Below are positions 41,834-52,364 of a stretch of DNA of 64,000 bases, one piece after another (position 1 is the first letter of the stretch; each line of letters begins with the position of its first letter). Origin of the DNA: Mixta calida (GTDB lineage: Bacteria; Pseudomonadota; Gammaproteobacteria; Enterobacterales; Enterobacteriaceae); assembly GCF_002953215.1 (NCBI RefSeq), contig NZ_CP026378.1:974540-1038539 (forward strand), written 5' to 3'. The position numbers and the translations under genes are program-made. The notes below the pieces were generated by a model. That model was given only the letters and a program-made list of their open reading frames with translations, was not told where the DNA came from and searched no databases.

Positions 41834-41869
41834 CGGCCTGCCGATGATCGTCCGGATCGGTGCAGGCCG
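41834..41869 (+). other. lpxD-fabZ intercistronic hairpin
   Basis: Stem CGGCCTGC (41834-41841) with GCAGGCCG (41862-41869), extended inward by CGAT / ATCG past a 2-base bulge, loop of 10 bases. It lies 42 bases before the fabZ start. No T tract. May tune fabZ or stabilise mRNA. Confidence 0.5.
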
Positions 41870-41911
41870 TGTTATTGATGCCATCAGAATTTTTAGGACA
41901 GGAAGAGTATT

Positions 41912-42367
41912 TTGACTACTGAAACTCATACTCTGAATATTGAAGAGATTTTAGAACTACTGCCGCACCGTTATCCGTTTTTATTGGTCGATCGTGTCCT
42001 GGAGTTCGAAGAGCATAAATATCTGCGCGCCGTGAAAAACGTCTCTGTTAACGAACCGTTTTTCCAGGGGCATTTCCCTGGTAAGCCGATTTTTCCGGGC
42101 GTTTTGATTCTGGAGGCGATGGCGCAGGCGACAGGTATTCTGGCGTTTAAAAGCGTGGGCAAACTTGAGCCAGGCGAGCTGTACTACTTCGCCGGAATCG
42201 ATGAAGCACGCTTCAAGCGTCCGGTAGTGCCAGGCGATCAGATGATTATGGAAGTGACTTTCGAGAAAACCCGTCGCGGCCTGACGCGCTTTAAAGGCGT
42301 CGCTACCGTTGATGGCAAGATTGTTTGTGAAGCGACCATGATGTGTGCCCGTAGCCGGGAGGCGTAA
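41912..42367 (+). CDS. fabZ: 3-hydroxyacyl-[acyl-carrier-protein] dehydratase FabZ
   Basis: Hot-dog-fold dehydratase of type II fatty acid synthesis; it competes with LpxC/LpxA for 3-hydroxymyristoyl-ACP and so balances phospholipid and lipid A. It is 151 residues, with [20 protein letters not shown] carrying the catalytic His, and the Glu in the following helix. The start is TTG 41912 ([19 protein letters not shown]), as in E. coli, after AGGAAGAG. lpxA starts 3 bases after its stop. Confidence 0.98.
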   Translation: MTTETHTLNIEEILELLPHRYPFLLVDRVLEFEEHKYLRAVKNVSVNEPFFQGHFPGKPIFPGVLILEAMAQATGILAFKSVGKLEPGELYYFAGIDEARFKRPVVPGDQMIMEVTFEKTRRGLTRFKGVATVDGKIVCEATMMCARSREA

Positions 42368-42370
42368 TAC

Positions 42371-43159
42371 GTGATTGATGCAACCGCCGTAATTCATCCA
42401 AGCTCGATCATCGAAGAGGGCGCCGTTATCGGCGCTCGTGTTCACATTGGCCCGTTCTGCTATATCGGCGCCAACGTTGAAATCGGTGAGGGCACCGTTC
42501 TGAAGTCTCATGTGGTGGTGAACGGACATACCCGCATTGGCAAAGACAATATTATTACCCAGTTCGCCTCTATCGGTGAGGTGAACCAGGATCTGAAATA
42601 TGCGGGCGAGCCGACGCGCGTTGAAATCGGCGATCGCAACAGCATTCGCGAAAGCGTGACTATTCATCGCGGGACGGTGCAGGGCGGCGGTGTAACCCGT
42701 ATCGGCAGCGATAACCTGCTGATGGTCAATGCACATATTGCGCATGACTGCATCATCGGCAACCGCTGCATCTTCGCCAACAACGCGACGCTCGGCGGAC
42801 ACGTGACGGTGGATGATTTCGCCATTATCGGCGGCATGACGGCGGTGCATCAGTTCTGCATTATCGGCGCGCACGTCATGGTGGGCGGCTGTTCCGGCGT
42901 GGCGCAGGATGTGCCGCCATACGTCATCGCGCAGGGTAACCACGCGACGCCGTACGGCATCAATATCGAAGGCCTGAAACGCCGCGGTTTCAGCAAAGAA
43001 GGGCTGCACGCGATTCGTAACGCCTATAAATTGCTTTACCGCAGCGGAAAAACGCTGGAAGAGGTCAAGCCGGAAATCGAAGCGCTGGCGAAAGAGCACG
43101 CTGAAGTTCAGCCGTTTTACGATTTCTTCGCCCGCTCAACGCGAGGTCTGATTCGTTAA
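42371..43159 (+). CDS. lpxA: UDP-N-acetylglucosamine O-acyltransferase
   Basis: First step of lipid A synthesis; transfers 3-hydroxymyristoyl to UDP-GlcNAc. It is 262 residues, equal to E. coli. An N-terminal left-handed beta-helix ([20 protein letters not shown]) contains the catalytic His in [11 protein letters not shown], followed by a helical C-terminus with [11 protein letters not shown]. The start is GTG 42371 ([10 protein letters not shown]), the E. coli start codon as well. Its spacing to fabZ (3 bases) and lpxB (3 bases) implies one transcript. Confidence 0.98.
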   Translation: MIDATAVIHPSSIIEEGAVIGARVHIGPFCYIGANVEIGEGTVLKSHVVVNGHTRIGKDNIITQFASIGEVNQDLKYAGEPTRVEIGDRNSIRESVTIHRGTVQGGGVTRIGSDNLLMVNAHIAHDCIIGNRCIFANNATLGGHVTVDDFAIIGGMTAVHQFCIIGAHVMVGGCSGVAQDVPPYVIAQGNHATPYGINIEGLKRRGFSKEGLHAIRNAYKLLYRSGKTLEEVKPEIEALAKEHAEVQPFYDFFARSTRGLIR

Positions 43160-43162
43160 CCC

Positions 43163-44311
43163 ATGGCTGCTCGTCCCTTAACGATTGCCCTTGTCGCCGG
43201 AGAAACCTCCGGCGATATTCTTGGTGCCGGTCTCATTCGCGCGCTGAAAGCAAAACACCCTGACGCCCGCTTCGTCGGCGTGGCGGGGCCGCGTATGCAG
43301 GCGGAAGGCTGTGAAAGCTGGTACGACATGGAAGAGCTGGCGGTCATGGGCATTGTGGAAGTGCTGGGACGACTGCGGCGCCTGTTGAAAATCCGCCGCG
43401 ATCTGACCCGTCGCTTCACCGCGCTAAAGCCGGACGTTTTTGTCGGCATTGACGCGCCCGATTTTAACATTACCCTGGAAGGTCGCCTGAAGCAGCGCGG
43501 CATCCGCACGATCCATTACGTCAGCCCCTCAGTCTGGGCGTGGCGGCAGAATCGGGTATTTAAAATCGGTCGCGCCACTAACCTGGTGCTGGCGTTCCTG
43601 CCGTTCGAAAAAGCCTTTTACGATCGCTACGATGTGCCCTGCCGTTTTATCGGCCACACTATGGCGGATGCTATGCCGCTACAACCCGATAAGACGGCGG
43701 CGCGTCGCGACCTGGGCATCGACGAAAAGGCGCTCTGCCTGGCGTTGCTGCCCGGCTCGCGTCGGGCGGAAGTAGAGATGCTCAGCGCCGATTTTCTAAA
43801 AACCGCGATGCTGCTGCGTGAGAAATGGCCGCAGCTGGAGATCGTGGTGCCGCTGGTCAACGCGCAGCGGCGCGAACAGTTTGAGCAGATCAAGGCCGAG
43901 GTTGCGCCCGAACTGCCGATACACCTGTTGGACGGTAAAGGCCGCGAGGCGATGATCGCCAGCGATGCGGCGCTGCTGGCATCCGGCACCGCCGCGCTGG
44001 AGTGCATGCTGGCGAAGTGCCCGATGGTAGTCGGCTATCGTATGAAGCCGGTTACCTTCTGGCTGGCCGAGCGGCTGGTGAAAACCGATTATGTATCGCT
44101 GCCGAACCTGCTGGCCGGTCGCGAGCTGGTGCCGGAGCTGCTACAGGACGATTGCCAGCCGGAGCGGCTCGCCGCCGCGCTGGAGCCGCTGTTGGGCGCG
44201 GGCGAAACGCGCGCGCGCCTGCTGGAAACCTTTACCGAACTACACCAGCAGATCCGCTGGAATGCCGATGAACAAGCGGCGCAGGCCGTACTGGAGTTGG
44301 CGAATGGCTGA
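43163..44311 (+). CDS. lpxB: Lipid-A-disaccharide synthase
   Basis: GT19 glycosyltransferase that joins UDP-2,3-diacylglucosamine and lipid X into the disaccharide. It is 382 residues (E. coli 382), with an N-terminal [22 protein letters not shown], and [13 protein letters not shown], and the C-terminal nucleotide site [11 protein letters not shown] ... [12 protein letters not shown]. The stop lies 8 bases inside rnhB, so the two overlap and are probably translationally coupled. Confidence 0.98.
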   Translation: MAARPLTIALVAGETSGDILGAGLIRALKAKHPDARFVGVAGPRMQAEGCESWYDMEELAVMGIVEVLGRLRRLLKIRRDLTRRFTALKPDVFVGIDAPDFNITLEGRLKQRGIRTIHYVSPSVWAWRQNRVFKIGRATNLVLAFLPFEKAFYDRYDVPCRFIGHTMADAMPLQPDKTAARRDLGIDEKALCLALLPGSRRAEVEMLSADFLKTAMLLREKWPQLEIVVPLVNAQRREQFEQIKAEVAPELPIHLLDGKGREAMIASDAALLASGTAALECMLAKCPMVVGYRMKPVTFWLAERLVKTDYVSLPNLLAGRELVPELLQDDCQPERLAAALEPLLGAGETRARLLETFTELHQQIRWNADEQAAQAVLELANG

Positions 44312-44930
44312 ATTTATCTATCCCGACGCGCGGCTGATCGCTGGCGTCGATGAAGTGGGGCGCGGACCGCTGATCGGCGCGGTGGTGACGGCGGCGGTGA
44401 TCCTCGATCCCGCGCGTCCCATCGTCGGCCTGGCGGACTCCAAAAAGCTCAGCGAAAAGCGGCGCCTGGCGCTGTATGATGAAATCAAAGGGAAGGCGCT
44501 GGCCTGGAGCCTCGGACGCGCCGAGCCGGACGAGATCGACCAGCTCAATATCCTGCACGCCACCATGCTGGCGATGCAGCGCGCCGTCGCTGGTCTGACG
44601 ATACAGCCTGATTATGTGCTGATCGACGGCAACCGCTGTCCGGCGCTGCCGATGCCGTCAATGGCGGTGGTGAAAGGGGATAGCCTGGTCGCTGAAATCA
44701 GCGCGGCCTCCATTCTGGCGAAAGTCACGCGCGATCGCGAAATGGCGGAGCTGGATCATGTTTTCCCGCAGTATGGCTTTGCGCAGCATAAAGGTTATCC
44801 CACCGCACAGCATCTGGCGATGTTGACAGAACATGGCGCTACGCCGCACCATCGTCGTAGTTTTGCGCCGGTGCGCAATGCGCTCCTGGACCTTGAAGTA
44901 AAACATCTCACCGCTGAATCTGCGCGCTAA
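44304..44930 (+). CDS. rnhB: Ribonuclease HII
   Basis: Endonuclease that nicks RNA in RNA/DNA hybrids and at single ribonucleotides in DNA. The 208-residue product has the catalytic set Asp16 and Glu17 ([10 protein letters not shown]), Asp108 (LIDGNRCP) and Asp126 (VVKGDSL), the same numbers as E. coli. ATG 44304 overlaps the lpxB end by 8 bases and gives [14 protein letters not shown]. Followed after 32 bases by dnaE, with which it shares a chromosome-replication theme. Confidence 0.97.
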   Translation: MAEFIYPDARLIAGVDEVGRGPLIGAVVTAAVILDPARPIVGLADSKKLSEKRRLALYDEIKGKALAWSLGRAEPDEIDQLNILHATMLAMQRAVAGLTIQPDYVLIDGNRCPALPMPSMAVVKGDSLVAEISAASILAKVTRDREMAELDHVFPQYGFAQHKGYPTAQHLAMLTEHGATPHHRRSFAPVRNALLDLEVKHLTAESAR

Positions 44931-44962
44931 GCGCGCTTTGCTGCAGTTAACCGGAAAGAAAG

Positions 44963-47900
44963 ATGGCCGAACCACGTTTTATTCATCTGCGTATCCACAG
45001 CGATTATTCGATGGTCGACGGACTGGCGAAGACCGGCCCGCTGGTGAAGAAAGCGGCCGCGCTCGGTATGCCGGCGATGGCGATCACGGATTTCACCAAC
45101 CTGTGCGGACTGGTGAAGTTTTACGGTACGGCGCACGGCGCTGGCATTAAGCCGATTATCGGCGCCGATTTTCTCGTCGCCAGCGAGCTGATGGGCGACG
45201 AGCTGACACAAATCACCGTACTGGCGATGAACAATACTGGCTACCAGAATTTGACGCTGCTGATTTCACGCGCCTACCAGCGCGGCTACGGCGTTAACGG
45301 GCCAACGATCGATCGCGACTGGCTGGCGGAATTCAGCGAAGGGCTGCTTCTGCTCTCTGGCGGACGCCGCGGAGACGTGGGCCGCAGCCTGCTTCGCGGC
45401 AATCAGGCGCTGGTGGCGCAGTGTCTCGCCTTCTATCAGGAACACTTTCCCGATCGCTATTATCTGGAGCTGATCCGCACCGGGCGTCCTGATGAGGAAA
45501 GCTATCTGCATGCCGCCGTCGAGCTGGCAATTGCGGAAGGCGTTCCGGTCGTGGCGACCAATGAAGTCTGTTTTATTAATGAAGAGGATTTCGACGCGCA
45601 TGAGATTCGCGTCGCGATTCATGACGGCTATACGCTGGACGATCCTAAACGCCCGCGCAACTACAGTCCGCAGCAATATATGCGCAGCGCGGAGGAGATG
45701 TGCGAACTCTTCTCCGACATCCCGGAAGCGCTGGAAAACAGCGTAGAGATCGCCCGTCGCTGTAACGTCACGGTACGGCTTGGCGAATATTTCCTGCCGA
45801 AATTCCCCACCGGCGAGATGACCACCGAAGACTTTCTGGTGATGCGTTCGCGCGAGGGGTTGGAGGAGCGTCTGGCGTTCCTGTTCCCCGATCCTGAGGT
45901 TCGGGCGCAGAAGCGGCCGGAATATGACGAACGTCTGGAGATCGAGCTTAACGTTATCAACCAGATGGGTTTCCCCGGCTACTTCCTGATTGTCATGGAG
46001 TTTATCCAGTGGTCGAAAGATAACGGCATTCCGGTCGGACCGGGACGCGGTTCGGGCGCCGGCTCGCTGGTGGCCTATGCGCTGAAGATCACCGACCTCG
46101 ATCCGCTGGAATTCGACCTGCTGTTCGAACGCTTCCTGAACCCGGAGCGCGTCTCCATGCCCGACTTCGACGTCGATTTCTGCATGGAAAAACGCGATCA
46201 GGTGATTGAACACGTTGCCGATATGTACGGGCGCGACGCGGTATCGCAGATCATCACCTTCGGCACCATGGCGGCGAAAGCGGTTATCCGTGACGTGGGC
46301 CGCGTGCTGGGCCATCCTTACGGTTTCGTCGATCGCATCTCGAAGCTGGTGCCGCCCGATCCGGGTATGACGCTGGAAAAAGCGTTCGCCGCCGAGCCGC
46401 AGCTGCCGGAAATCTATGAGGCCGATGAAGAGGTCAGGGCGCTGATCGATATGGCGCGCAAGCTGGAAGGGGTGACGCGCAACGCCGGCAAGCACGCCGG
46501 GGGCGTCGTGATCGCGCCGACCAAAATCACCGACTTCGCGCCGCTCTACTGCGATGAAAACGGCAACCACCCGGTTACCCAGTTTGATAAAAACGACGTG
46601 GAATACGCCGGTCTGGTGAAGTTCGACTTCCTCGGCCTGCGCACCCTGACCATCATCAACTGGGCGCTGGATATGATTAATGCGCGCCGGGCGAAGCAGG
46701 GCGAGGCGCCGATCGATATCGCCGCGATTCCGCTGGATGATAAAAAAAGCTTTGATATGCTGCAGCGCGCGGAAACCACAGCGGTTTTTCAGCTTGAATC
46801 GCGCGGCATGAAAGACTTGATTAAGCGTCTGAAGCCGGACTGCTTCGAAGATATGATCGCACTGGTGGCGCTGTTCCGTCCCGGCCCGTTGCAGTCGGGA
46901 ATGGTGGATAACTTTATCGACCGTAAGCACGGGCGCGAAGCGATCTCCTACCCGATATTCAGTGGCAGCATGAGTCGCTGAAGCCGGTGCTGGAACCGAC
47001 CTACGGCATCATTCTCTACCAGGAACAGGTGATGCAGATCGCCCAGGTACTGGCGGGCTATACGCTCGGCGGCGCGGATATGCTGCGTCGCGCCATGGGT
47101 AAGAAGAAGCCGGAGGAGATGGCCAAGCAGCGCTCGGTGTTTAAAGAGGGCGCGGAGAGCATGGGCATCGACGGCGAGCTGTCGATGAAAATCTTCGATC
47201 TGGTGGAAAAATTCGCCGGTTACGGCTTCAATAAATCACACTCCGCCGCCTATGCGCTGGTTTCTTACCAGACGCTGTGGCTGAAGGCGCACTATCCGGC
47301 CGAGTTTATGGCGGCGGTAATGACCGCCGATATGGACAACACCGAGAAAGTGGTCGGCCTGGTGGATGAGTGCTGGCGCATGGGGCTGAAAGTGCTGCCG
47401 CCGGATATCAACTCCGGCCTCTATCAGTTCCACGTCAACGATGACGGCGAGATCGTATACGGCATCGGCGCCATTAAAGGCGTCGGTGAAGGTCCGATCG
47501 AAGCGATCATTGAGGCGCGAAATAAAGATGGCTACTTCCGCGAGCTGTTCGATCTCTGCGCGCGCACCGATCCGAAGAAAATCAACCGCCGCGTGATGGA
47601 AAAACTGATCATGTCGGGCGCCTTCGATCGTCTGGGGCCGCATCGCGCGGCGCTGATGAGCGCGCTGGGCGATGCGCTGAAGGCGGCGGATCAGCACGCC
47701 AAAGCGGAGGCGATCGGGCAGGCGGATATGTTCGGCGTACTGGCGGAGGAGCCGGAGCAGGTAGAGCAATCCTATGCCAGCATCACGCCGTGGCCGGAGC
47801 AGGTGCGGCTGGACGGCGAGCGGGAGACGCTGGGGCTTTATCTGACCGGCCATCCCATCAACCAGTATCTGAAAGAGATTGAACGCTACGTCGGCGGCGT

Positions 47901-48444
47901 GCGTTTGAAAGACATGCATCCGACCGATCGCGGTAAAATCACTACCGCGGCCGGTTTGGTGGTGGCGGCCCGCGTTATGGTCACTAAACGCGGCAACCGT
48001 ATTGGCATCTGCACGCTGGATGATCGTTCCGGTCGTCTGGAGGTGATGTTGTTCACAGATGCGCTTGATAAATACCAGCAGCTGCTGGAAAAAGACCGTA
48101 TCCTGATCGTCAGCGGACAGGTCAGCTTTGATGACTTCAGCGGGGGCCTTAAAATGACCGCCCGTGAAGTGATGGATATCGACGAAGCACGTGAAAAATA
48201 TGCGCGTGGACTTGCTATCTCGCTGACGGACAGGCAAATTGATGACCAGCTTTTAAACCGTCTCCGTCAGTCTCTGGAACCCCATCGTTCGGGGACAATT
48301 CCGGTACATCTCTACTATCAGAGAGCGGATGCGCGGGCCAGACTGCGTTTTGGCGCAGCATGGCGCGTATCTCCCTGCGATCGTTTGCTGAATGACCTGC
48401 GATCGCTGATAGGATCGGAGCAGGTGGAACTGGAGTTTGACTAA
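44963..48444 (+). CDS. dnaE: DNA polymerase III alpha subunit, frameshifted in this sequence
   Basis: Replicative polymerase catalytic subunit; essential. An N-terminal PHP domain ([20 protein letters not shown]), the C-family polymerase core with [16 protein letters not shown] and the catalytic PDFDVDFC, a helix-hairpin-helix, and a C-terminal OB fold ([18 protein letters not shown]-like). The frame breaks after Pro664: CCC at 46951-46953 where CCCC restores [18 protein letters not shown]. Restored length is 1160 residues, exactly that of E. coli. Because the cell cannot live without it, this is a base error in the assembly. accA follows after 12 bases. Confidence 0.94.
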
Positions 48445-48456
48445 AACAGGAACATT

Positions 48457-49416
48457 ATGAGTCTTAATTACCTGGATTTTGAACAGCCAATCGCAGAACT
48501 GGAGGCGAAAATCGACTCCCTGAAGTCGGTTGGCCGTCAGGATGAAAAACACGATATTAATCTGGATGAAGAGATTCAGCGTCTGCGTGAAAAAAGCGTA
48601 GAGCTGACGCGTAAAATCTTCGCCGATTTGGGCGCGTGGCAGATCGCGCAGCTGGCGCGTCATCCGCTGCGTCCTTACACGCTGGACTATGTCCGTAACG
48701 TGTTTACCGACTTTGACGAGCTGGCAGGCGACCGCGCCTACGCTGACGACAAGGCGATTGTCGGCGGCATTGCGCGTCTGGATGGACGTCCGGTAATGAT
48801 CATCGGCCATCAGAAAGGCCGTGAAACGAAAGAGAAGATTCGGCGTAACTTTGGTATGCCGGCGCCGGAGGGCTATCGCAAAGCGCTGCGCCTGATGGAA
48901 ATGGCCGAGCGTTTCAAGATGCCTGTCATTACCTTTATCGACACGCCGGGCGCTTACCCTGGCGTGGGCGCGGAAGAGCGCGGTCAGTCTGAGGCGATTG
49001 CGCGCAACCTGCGTGAGATGTCTGGCCTGAAAGTGCCGGTTATCTGCACCGTTATTGGTGAGGGCGGTTCCGGCGGCGCGCTGGCTATCGGCGTGGGCGA
49101 CAAGGTCAACATGCTGCAGTACAGCACCTATTCCGTTATTTCACCGGAAGGCTGCGCCTCTATCCTGTGGAAAAGCGCGGATAAAGCGCCGCTGGCGGCG
49201 GAAGCGATGGGCATTATCGCGCCGCGTCTGAAAGAACTGGATTTGATCGACGCGATTGTCCCGGAACCGCTGGGCGGCGCGCATCGCGATCCGCTGGCGG
49301 TGGCCGCTTCGCTGAAAGCGCAGCTGCTGGCCGATCTCGCCGAACTGGATGGGCTGAACACCGAAGAGCTGCTTAACCGCCGCTATCATCGTCTGATGAA
49401 CTACGGCTACGCATGA
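48457..49416 (+). CDS. accA: Acetyl-CoA carboxylase carboxyltransferase subunit alpha
   Basis: Alpha subunit of the carboxyltransferase half of acetyl-CoA carboxylase (pairs with AccD), making malonyl-CoA for fatty acid synthesis. It is 319 residues, equal to E. coli, with a crotonase-like core: [38 protein letters not shown] and [12 protein letters not shown] 48457 follows dnaE by 12 bases and the two are probably cotranscribed. A strong terminator ends the long cdsA-accA block. Confidence 0.98.
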   Translation: MSLNYLDFEQPIAELEAKIDSLKSVGRQDEKHDINLDEEIQRLREKSVELTRKIFADLGAWQIAQLARHPLRPYTLDYVRNVFTDFDELAGDRAYADDKAIVGGIARLDGRPVMIIGHQKGRETKEKIRRNFGMPAPEGYRKALRLMEMAERFKMPVITFIDTPGAYPGVGAEERGQSEAIARNLREMSGLKVPVICTVIGEGGSGGALAIGVGDKVNMLQYSTYSVISPEGCASILWKSADKAPLAAEAMGIIAPRLKELDLIDAIVPEPLGGAHRDPLAVAASLKAQLLADLAELDGLNTEELLNRRYHRLMNYGYA

Positions 49417-49426
49417 TGCGTAGCGC

Positions 49427-49460
49427 GTAAAAAAAGGCGGCCTTCGGGCCGCCTTTTTTA
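49427..49460. terminator. accA terminator (TTCG tetraloop, bidirectional form)
   Basis: Perfect GC-rich stem GGCGGCC / GGCCGCC closed by TTCG, with A7 on the left and T6 on the right. Mainly ends accA on the plus strand. Confidence 0.92.
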
Positions 49461-49575
49461 TACCGTCATTCAGCGTTTTCGATGCGGATTATTCTCGCTT
49501 CGTCGCTTCATTTCTCCTGCCGCTGCGCATCTTCGCTATGCTTATTCTTTATCGCCCATCGCCAGGAGGTGCTAA

Positions 49576-51744
49576 TTGAATATTATTGCGATAATGGGAC
49601 CGCATAACGCTTTTTATAAAGATGAACCCATGCGCCAGCTGCATCAGGCGCTGATAAATCAGGGTCTTGAACCGATCTATCCGAAAGACGCCAATGATTT
49701 GGTGAAGCTGATTGAGCATAATCCCCGCATTTGCGGCGTGATTTTTGACTGGGATGAGTACAGTCTCGATTTATGCAGCGAGATTAATCAGCTTAACGAG
49801 TACCTGCCGCTCTACGCCTTTATCAATACCCACTCCACAATGGACATCAGCATCAATGAGATGCGCATGGCGCTGTGGTTCTTTGAGTACGCGCTCGATA
49901 TGGCGGAGGACATCGCCCAGCGCATCCGGCAGTATACCGACGAATATATCGATAACATTACGCCGCCGTTAACCCGCGCGCTGTTCACCTATGTGAAAGA
50001 GGGAAAATATACCTTCTGCACGCCAGGCCATATGGCCGGCACCGCTTTCCAAAAAAGCCCGGTAGGCACGCTGTTTTACGACTTCTACGGCCCCAACACG
50101 CTGAAGGCGGACACGTCGATTTCGGTGACCGAGCTGGGCTCGCTGCTCGATCACACCGGGCCGCACCTGGAGGCGGAGGAGTATATCGCCCGCACCTTCG
50201 GCGCCGAGCAGAGTTATATGGTGACCAACGGCACCTCCACCTCGAATAAAATTGTCGGCATGTACGCCGCGCCAGCGGGCAGCACCATGCTGGTGGATCG
50301 CAACTGCCATAAATCGCTAACCCATCTGCTGATGATGAGCGATATCGTGCCGATCTGGCTGAAGCCGACGCGCAACGCGCTGGGCATTCTCGGCGGTATT
50401 CCAAAGCGCGAATTCACGCGCGAAAGCATCGCGTTGAAGGTGGCGCAAACCGAACACGCCGCGTGGCCGGTACATGCGGTGATCACTAACTCCACCTACG
50501 ACGGCCTGCTCTATAACACCCAATATATCAAAGAGACGCTGGAGGTGCCGTCGATCCATTTCGATTCCGCCTGGGTGCCTTACACTAATTTCCATCCTAT
50601 CTACGCCGGTAAAAGCGGCATGAGCGGCGAGCGCACGCCCGGCAAAGTGATTTATGAAACTCAGTCGACGCACAAGCTGCTGGCCGCTTTCTCTCAGGCT
50701 TCGCTGATCCATATTAAAGGCGACTATGACGAACAGACTTTTAATGAAGCCTATATGATGCACACCACCACTTCGCCCAACTATTCGATCGTCGCCTCGA
50801 TCGAAACGGCGGCGGCGATGCTGCGTGGCAATCCTGGCCGTCGGCTGATAAACCGTTCGGTGGAACGAGCGCTCCACTTCCGCCGCGAGGTGCAGCGACT
50901 GCGTGAAGAATCTGACAGCTGGTTCTTCGATATCTGGCAGCCGGACGGCATTGATGAAGCGGAATGCTGGCCGATCCAGCCCGGCGACGAGGAGTGGCAC
51001 GGCTTTGCCGATGCAGATCGCGATCATATGTATCTCGATCCGATCAAAGTCACCATTCTGACGCCGGGCATGAGCGAGCAGGGGGTGATGGCGGACGAGG
51101 GGATCCCGGCGGCGCTGGTAGCGAAGTTCCTCGACGAACGCGGCATCGTGGTAGAAAAAACCGGGCCGTACAACCTGCTGTTCCTGTTCAGCATCGGTAT
51201 CGATAAAACGCGGGCGATGGGGCTGCTGCGCGCGCTGCTGGACTTTAAGCGCGCCTACGATCTTAATCTGCGTGTGAAAAATATCCTGCCGGATCTCTAT
51301 GCCGAAGATCCCGATTTCTACCGCAATATGCGTATTCAGACGCTGGCGCAGGGCATTCATCAGCTGATCCGTCAACACGATCTGCCGCGCCTGATGCTGA
51401 AAGCTTTCGACGTATTGCCGGAAATGAAGATGACGCCGCATCAGGCGTTTCAGCTACAGGTAAAAGGGGAAGTGGAAACGGTGGAAATCGACCAGATGAT
51501 CGATCGCGTTTCCGCTAATATGATCCTGCCTTATCCCCCCGGCGTGCCGCTGGTGATGCCGGGAGAGAGGATCACCGAGGCGAGCCGCCCGGTACTCGAT
51601 TTCCTGTTAATGCTGTGCGCGATTGGCCGTCACTATCCTGGCTTTGAAACCGATATTCACGGCGCCAGGCTGACGGAAGATGGGCGCTATCTGGTGCGCG
51701 TGCTGAAGCAGGATGAACCGGCGATACCGGCGGGTGAACGCTGA
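49576..51744 (+). CDS. ldcC: Lysine decarboxylase (LdcC type)
   Basis: PLP enzyme that makes cadaverine from lysine; the constitutive paralogue of inducible CadA. It is 722 residues (E. coli LdcC 713). It has the N-terminal wing domain (response-regulator fold: IAIMGPHNAFYKDEPMRQL), and the aminotransferase core with STHKLLAAFSQ (Schiff-base Lys367, same number as E. coli), HFDSAWVPYTNF and CTPGHMAGTAF. Start is TTG 49576 with a perfect AGGAGGT 5 bases upstream. No cadB or cadC is nearby, which favours LdcC over CadA, as does its position next to accA. Confidence 0.93.
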   Translation: MNIIAIMGPHNAFYKDEPMRQLHQALINQGLEPIYPKDANDLVKLIEHNPRICGVIFDWDEYSLDLCSEINQLNEYLPLYAFINTHSTMDISINEMRMALWFFEYALDMAEDIAQRIRQYTDEYIDNITPPLTRALFTYVKEGKYTFCTPGHMAGTAFQKSPVGTLFYDFYGPNTLKADTSISVTELGSLLDHTGPHLEAEEYIARTFGAEQSYMVTNGTSTSNKIVGMYAAPAGSTMLVDRNCHKSLTHLLMMSDIVPIWLKPTRNALGILGGIPKREFTRESIALKVAQTEHAAWPVHAVITNSTYDGLLYNTQYIKETLEVPSIHFDSAWVPYTNFHPIYAGKSGMSGERTPGKVIYETQSTHKLLAAFSQASLIHIKGDYDEQTFNEAYMMHTTTSPNYSIVASIETAAAMLRGNPGRRLINRSVERALHFRREVQRLREESDSWFFDIWQPDGIDEAECWPIQPGDEEWHGFADADRDHMYLDPIKVTILTPGMSEQGVMADEGIPAALVAKFLDERGIVVEKTGPYNLLFLFSIGIDKTRAMGLLRALLDFKRAYDLNLRVKNILPDLYAEDPDFYRNMRIQTLAQGIHQLIRQHDLPRLMLKAFDVLPEMKMTPHQAFQLQVKGEVETVEIDQMIDRVSANMILPYPPGVPLVMPGERITEASRPVLDFLLMLCAIGRHYPGFETDIHGARLTEDGRYLVRVLKQDEPAIPAGER

Positions 51745-51918
51745 TTTTGCAGAGTTTGCCGCCTTGCCTGACGGCGGGCGAGCAGGTAGGGTGCGACATT
51801 GCGGTTTACAAGGCGGCCAACGGCCTGGCGGCCGCATGAAGAAAGCGGCAGGACATGCAGTAAAATCCCGCTCGTAACCGTACCCACTTGCGATAAGCGA
51901 AACCCTCAAGGAGAAGTT

Positions 51919-52308
51919 ATGCTGGGCATTAAACAGGTTCATCATATTGCGATCATCGCCAGCGACTACGCGCGCAGCAAGGCGTTCTACTGCGATATCC
52001 TCGGCTTTACGCTGCAACAGGAAGTCTGGCGCGAAGCGCGCGATTCATGGAAAGGCGATCTGGCGCTGAACGGCCAGTATATGATTGAGCTGTTTTCTTT
52101 CCCTGCGCCGCCAGCCAGAGTGAGCCACCCGGAAGCCTGCGGCCTGCGGCATCTCGCCTTTGCCGTTGAAGATATCGACGACGCCTGCCGCTTTCTGCAG
52201 GAAAAGGGCGTCGCATATGAACCGGTGCGCGTCGATCCTTTGACCGGCAAGCGTTTTACCTTCTTCCACGACCCCGATAATTTGCCGCTGGAGCTCTACC
52301 AGGCGTAA
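51919..52308 (+). CDS. yaeR: VOC family protein YaeR (glyoxalase-like)
   Basis: A 129-residue vicinal-oxygen-chelate fold protein of unknown substrate. Two beta-alpha-beta repeats are seen: VHHIAIIASDYARSKAFYCD with a candidate metal His, and GLRHLAFAVEDIDDACRFL with a second His; LPLELYQA near the C-terminus supplies a Glu. ATG 51919 follows AAGGAGAAG. E. coli has the same gene between ldcC and tilS. A terminator follows. Confidence 0.92.
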   Translation: MLGIKQVHHIAIIASDYARSKAFYCDILGFTLQQEVWREARDSWKGDLALNGQYMIELFSFPAPPARVSHPEACGLRHLAFAVEDIDDACRFLQEKGVAYEPVRVDPLTGKRFTFFHDPDNLPLELYQA

Positions 52309-52321
52309 AATATCCGCTTTG

Positions 52322-52347
52322 ACGGCCATCCTGCGATGGCCGTTTTT
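52322..52347 (+). terminator. yaeR rho-independent terminator
   Basis: Perfect 9-bp stem ACGGCCATC / GATGGCCGT with a CTGC loop and a T5 run, between yaeR and tilS. Confidence 0.85.
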
Positions 52348-52364
52348 CCGTAACAGGTTTCCCG

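Noticed and set aside
41981-43099. 372-codon open frame antisense to fabZ-lpxA
   Set aside because: Crosses two certain genes; His/Asp-rich translation typical of reverse frames of hexapeptide-repeat genes.
45266-46930. 554-codon open frame antisense to dnaE
   Set aside because: Same codon-mirror artefact; no family resemblance, and it would oppose an essential conserved gene.
46987-48444. Second dnaE part as a separate gene
   Set aside because: It begins in the middle of the polymerase domain, lacks its own start region and continues exactly where the first part breaks; one gene with a lost base.
51745-51918. Possible gene between ldcC and yaeR
   Set aside because: Only short GC-rich inverted repeats; no conserved frame, and the frame upstream of yaeR has no ribosome site.
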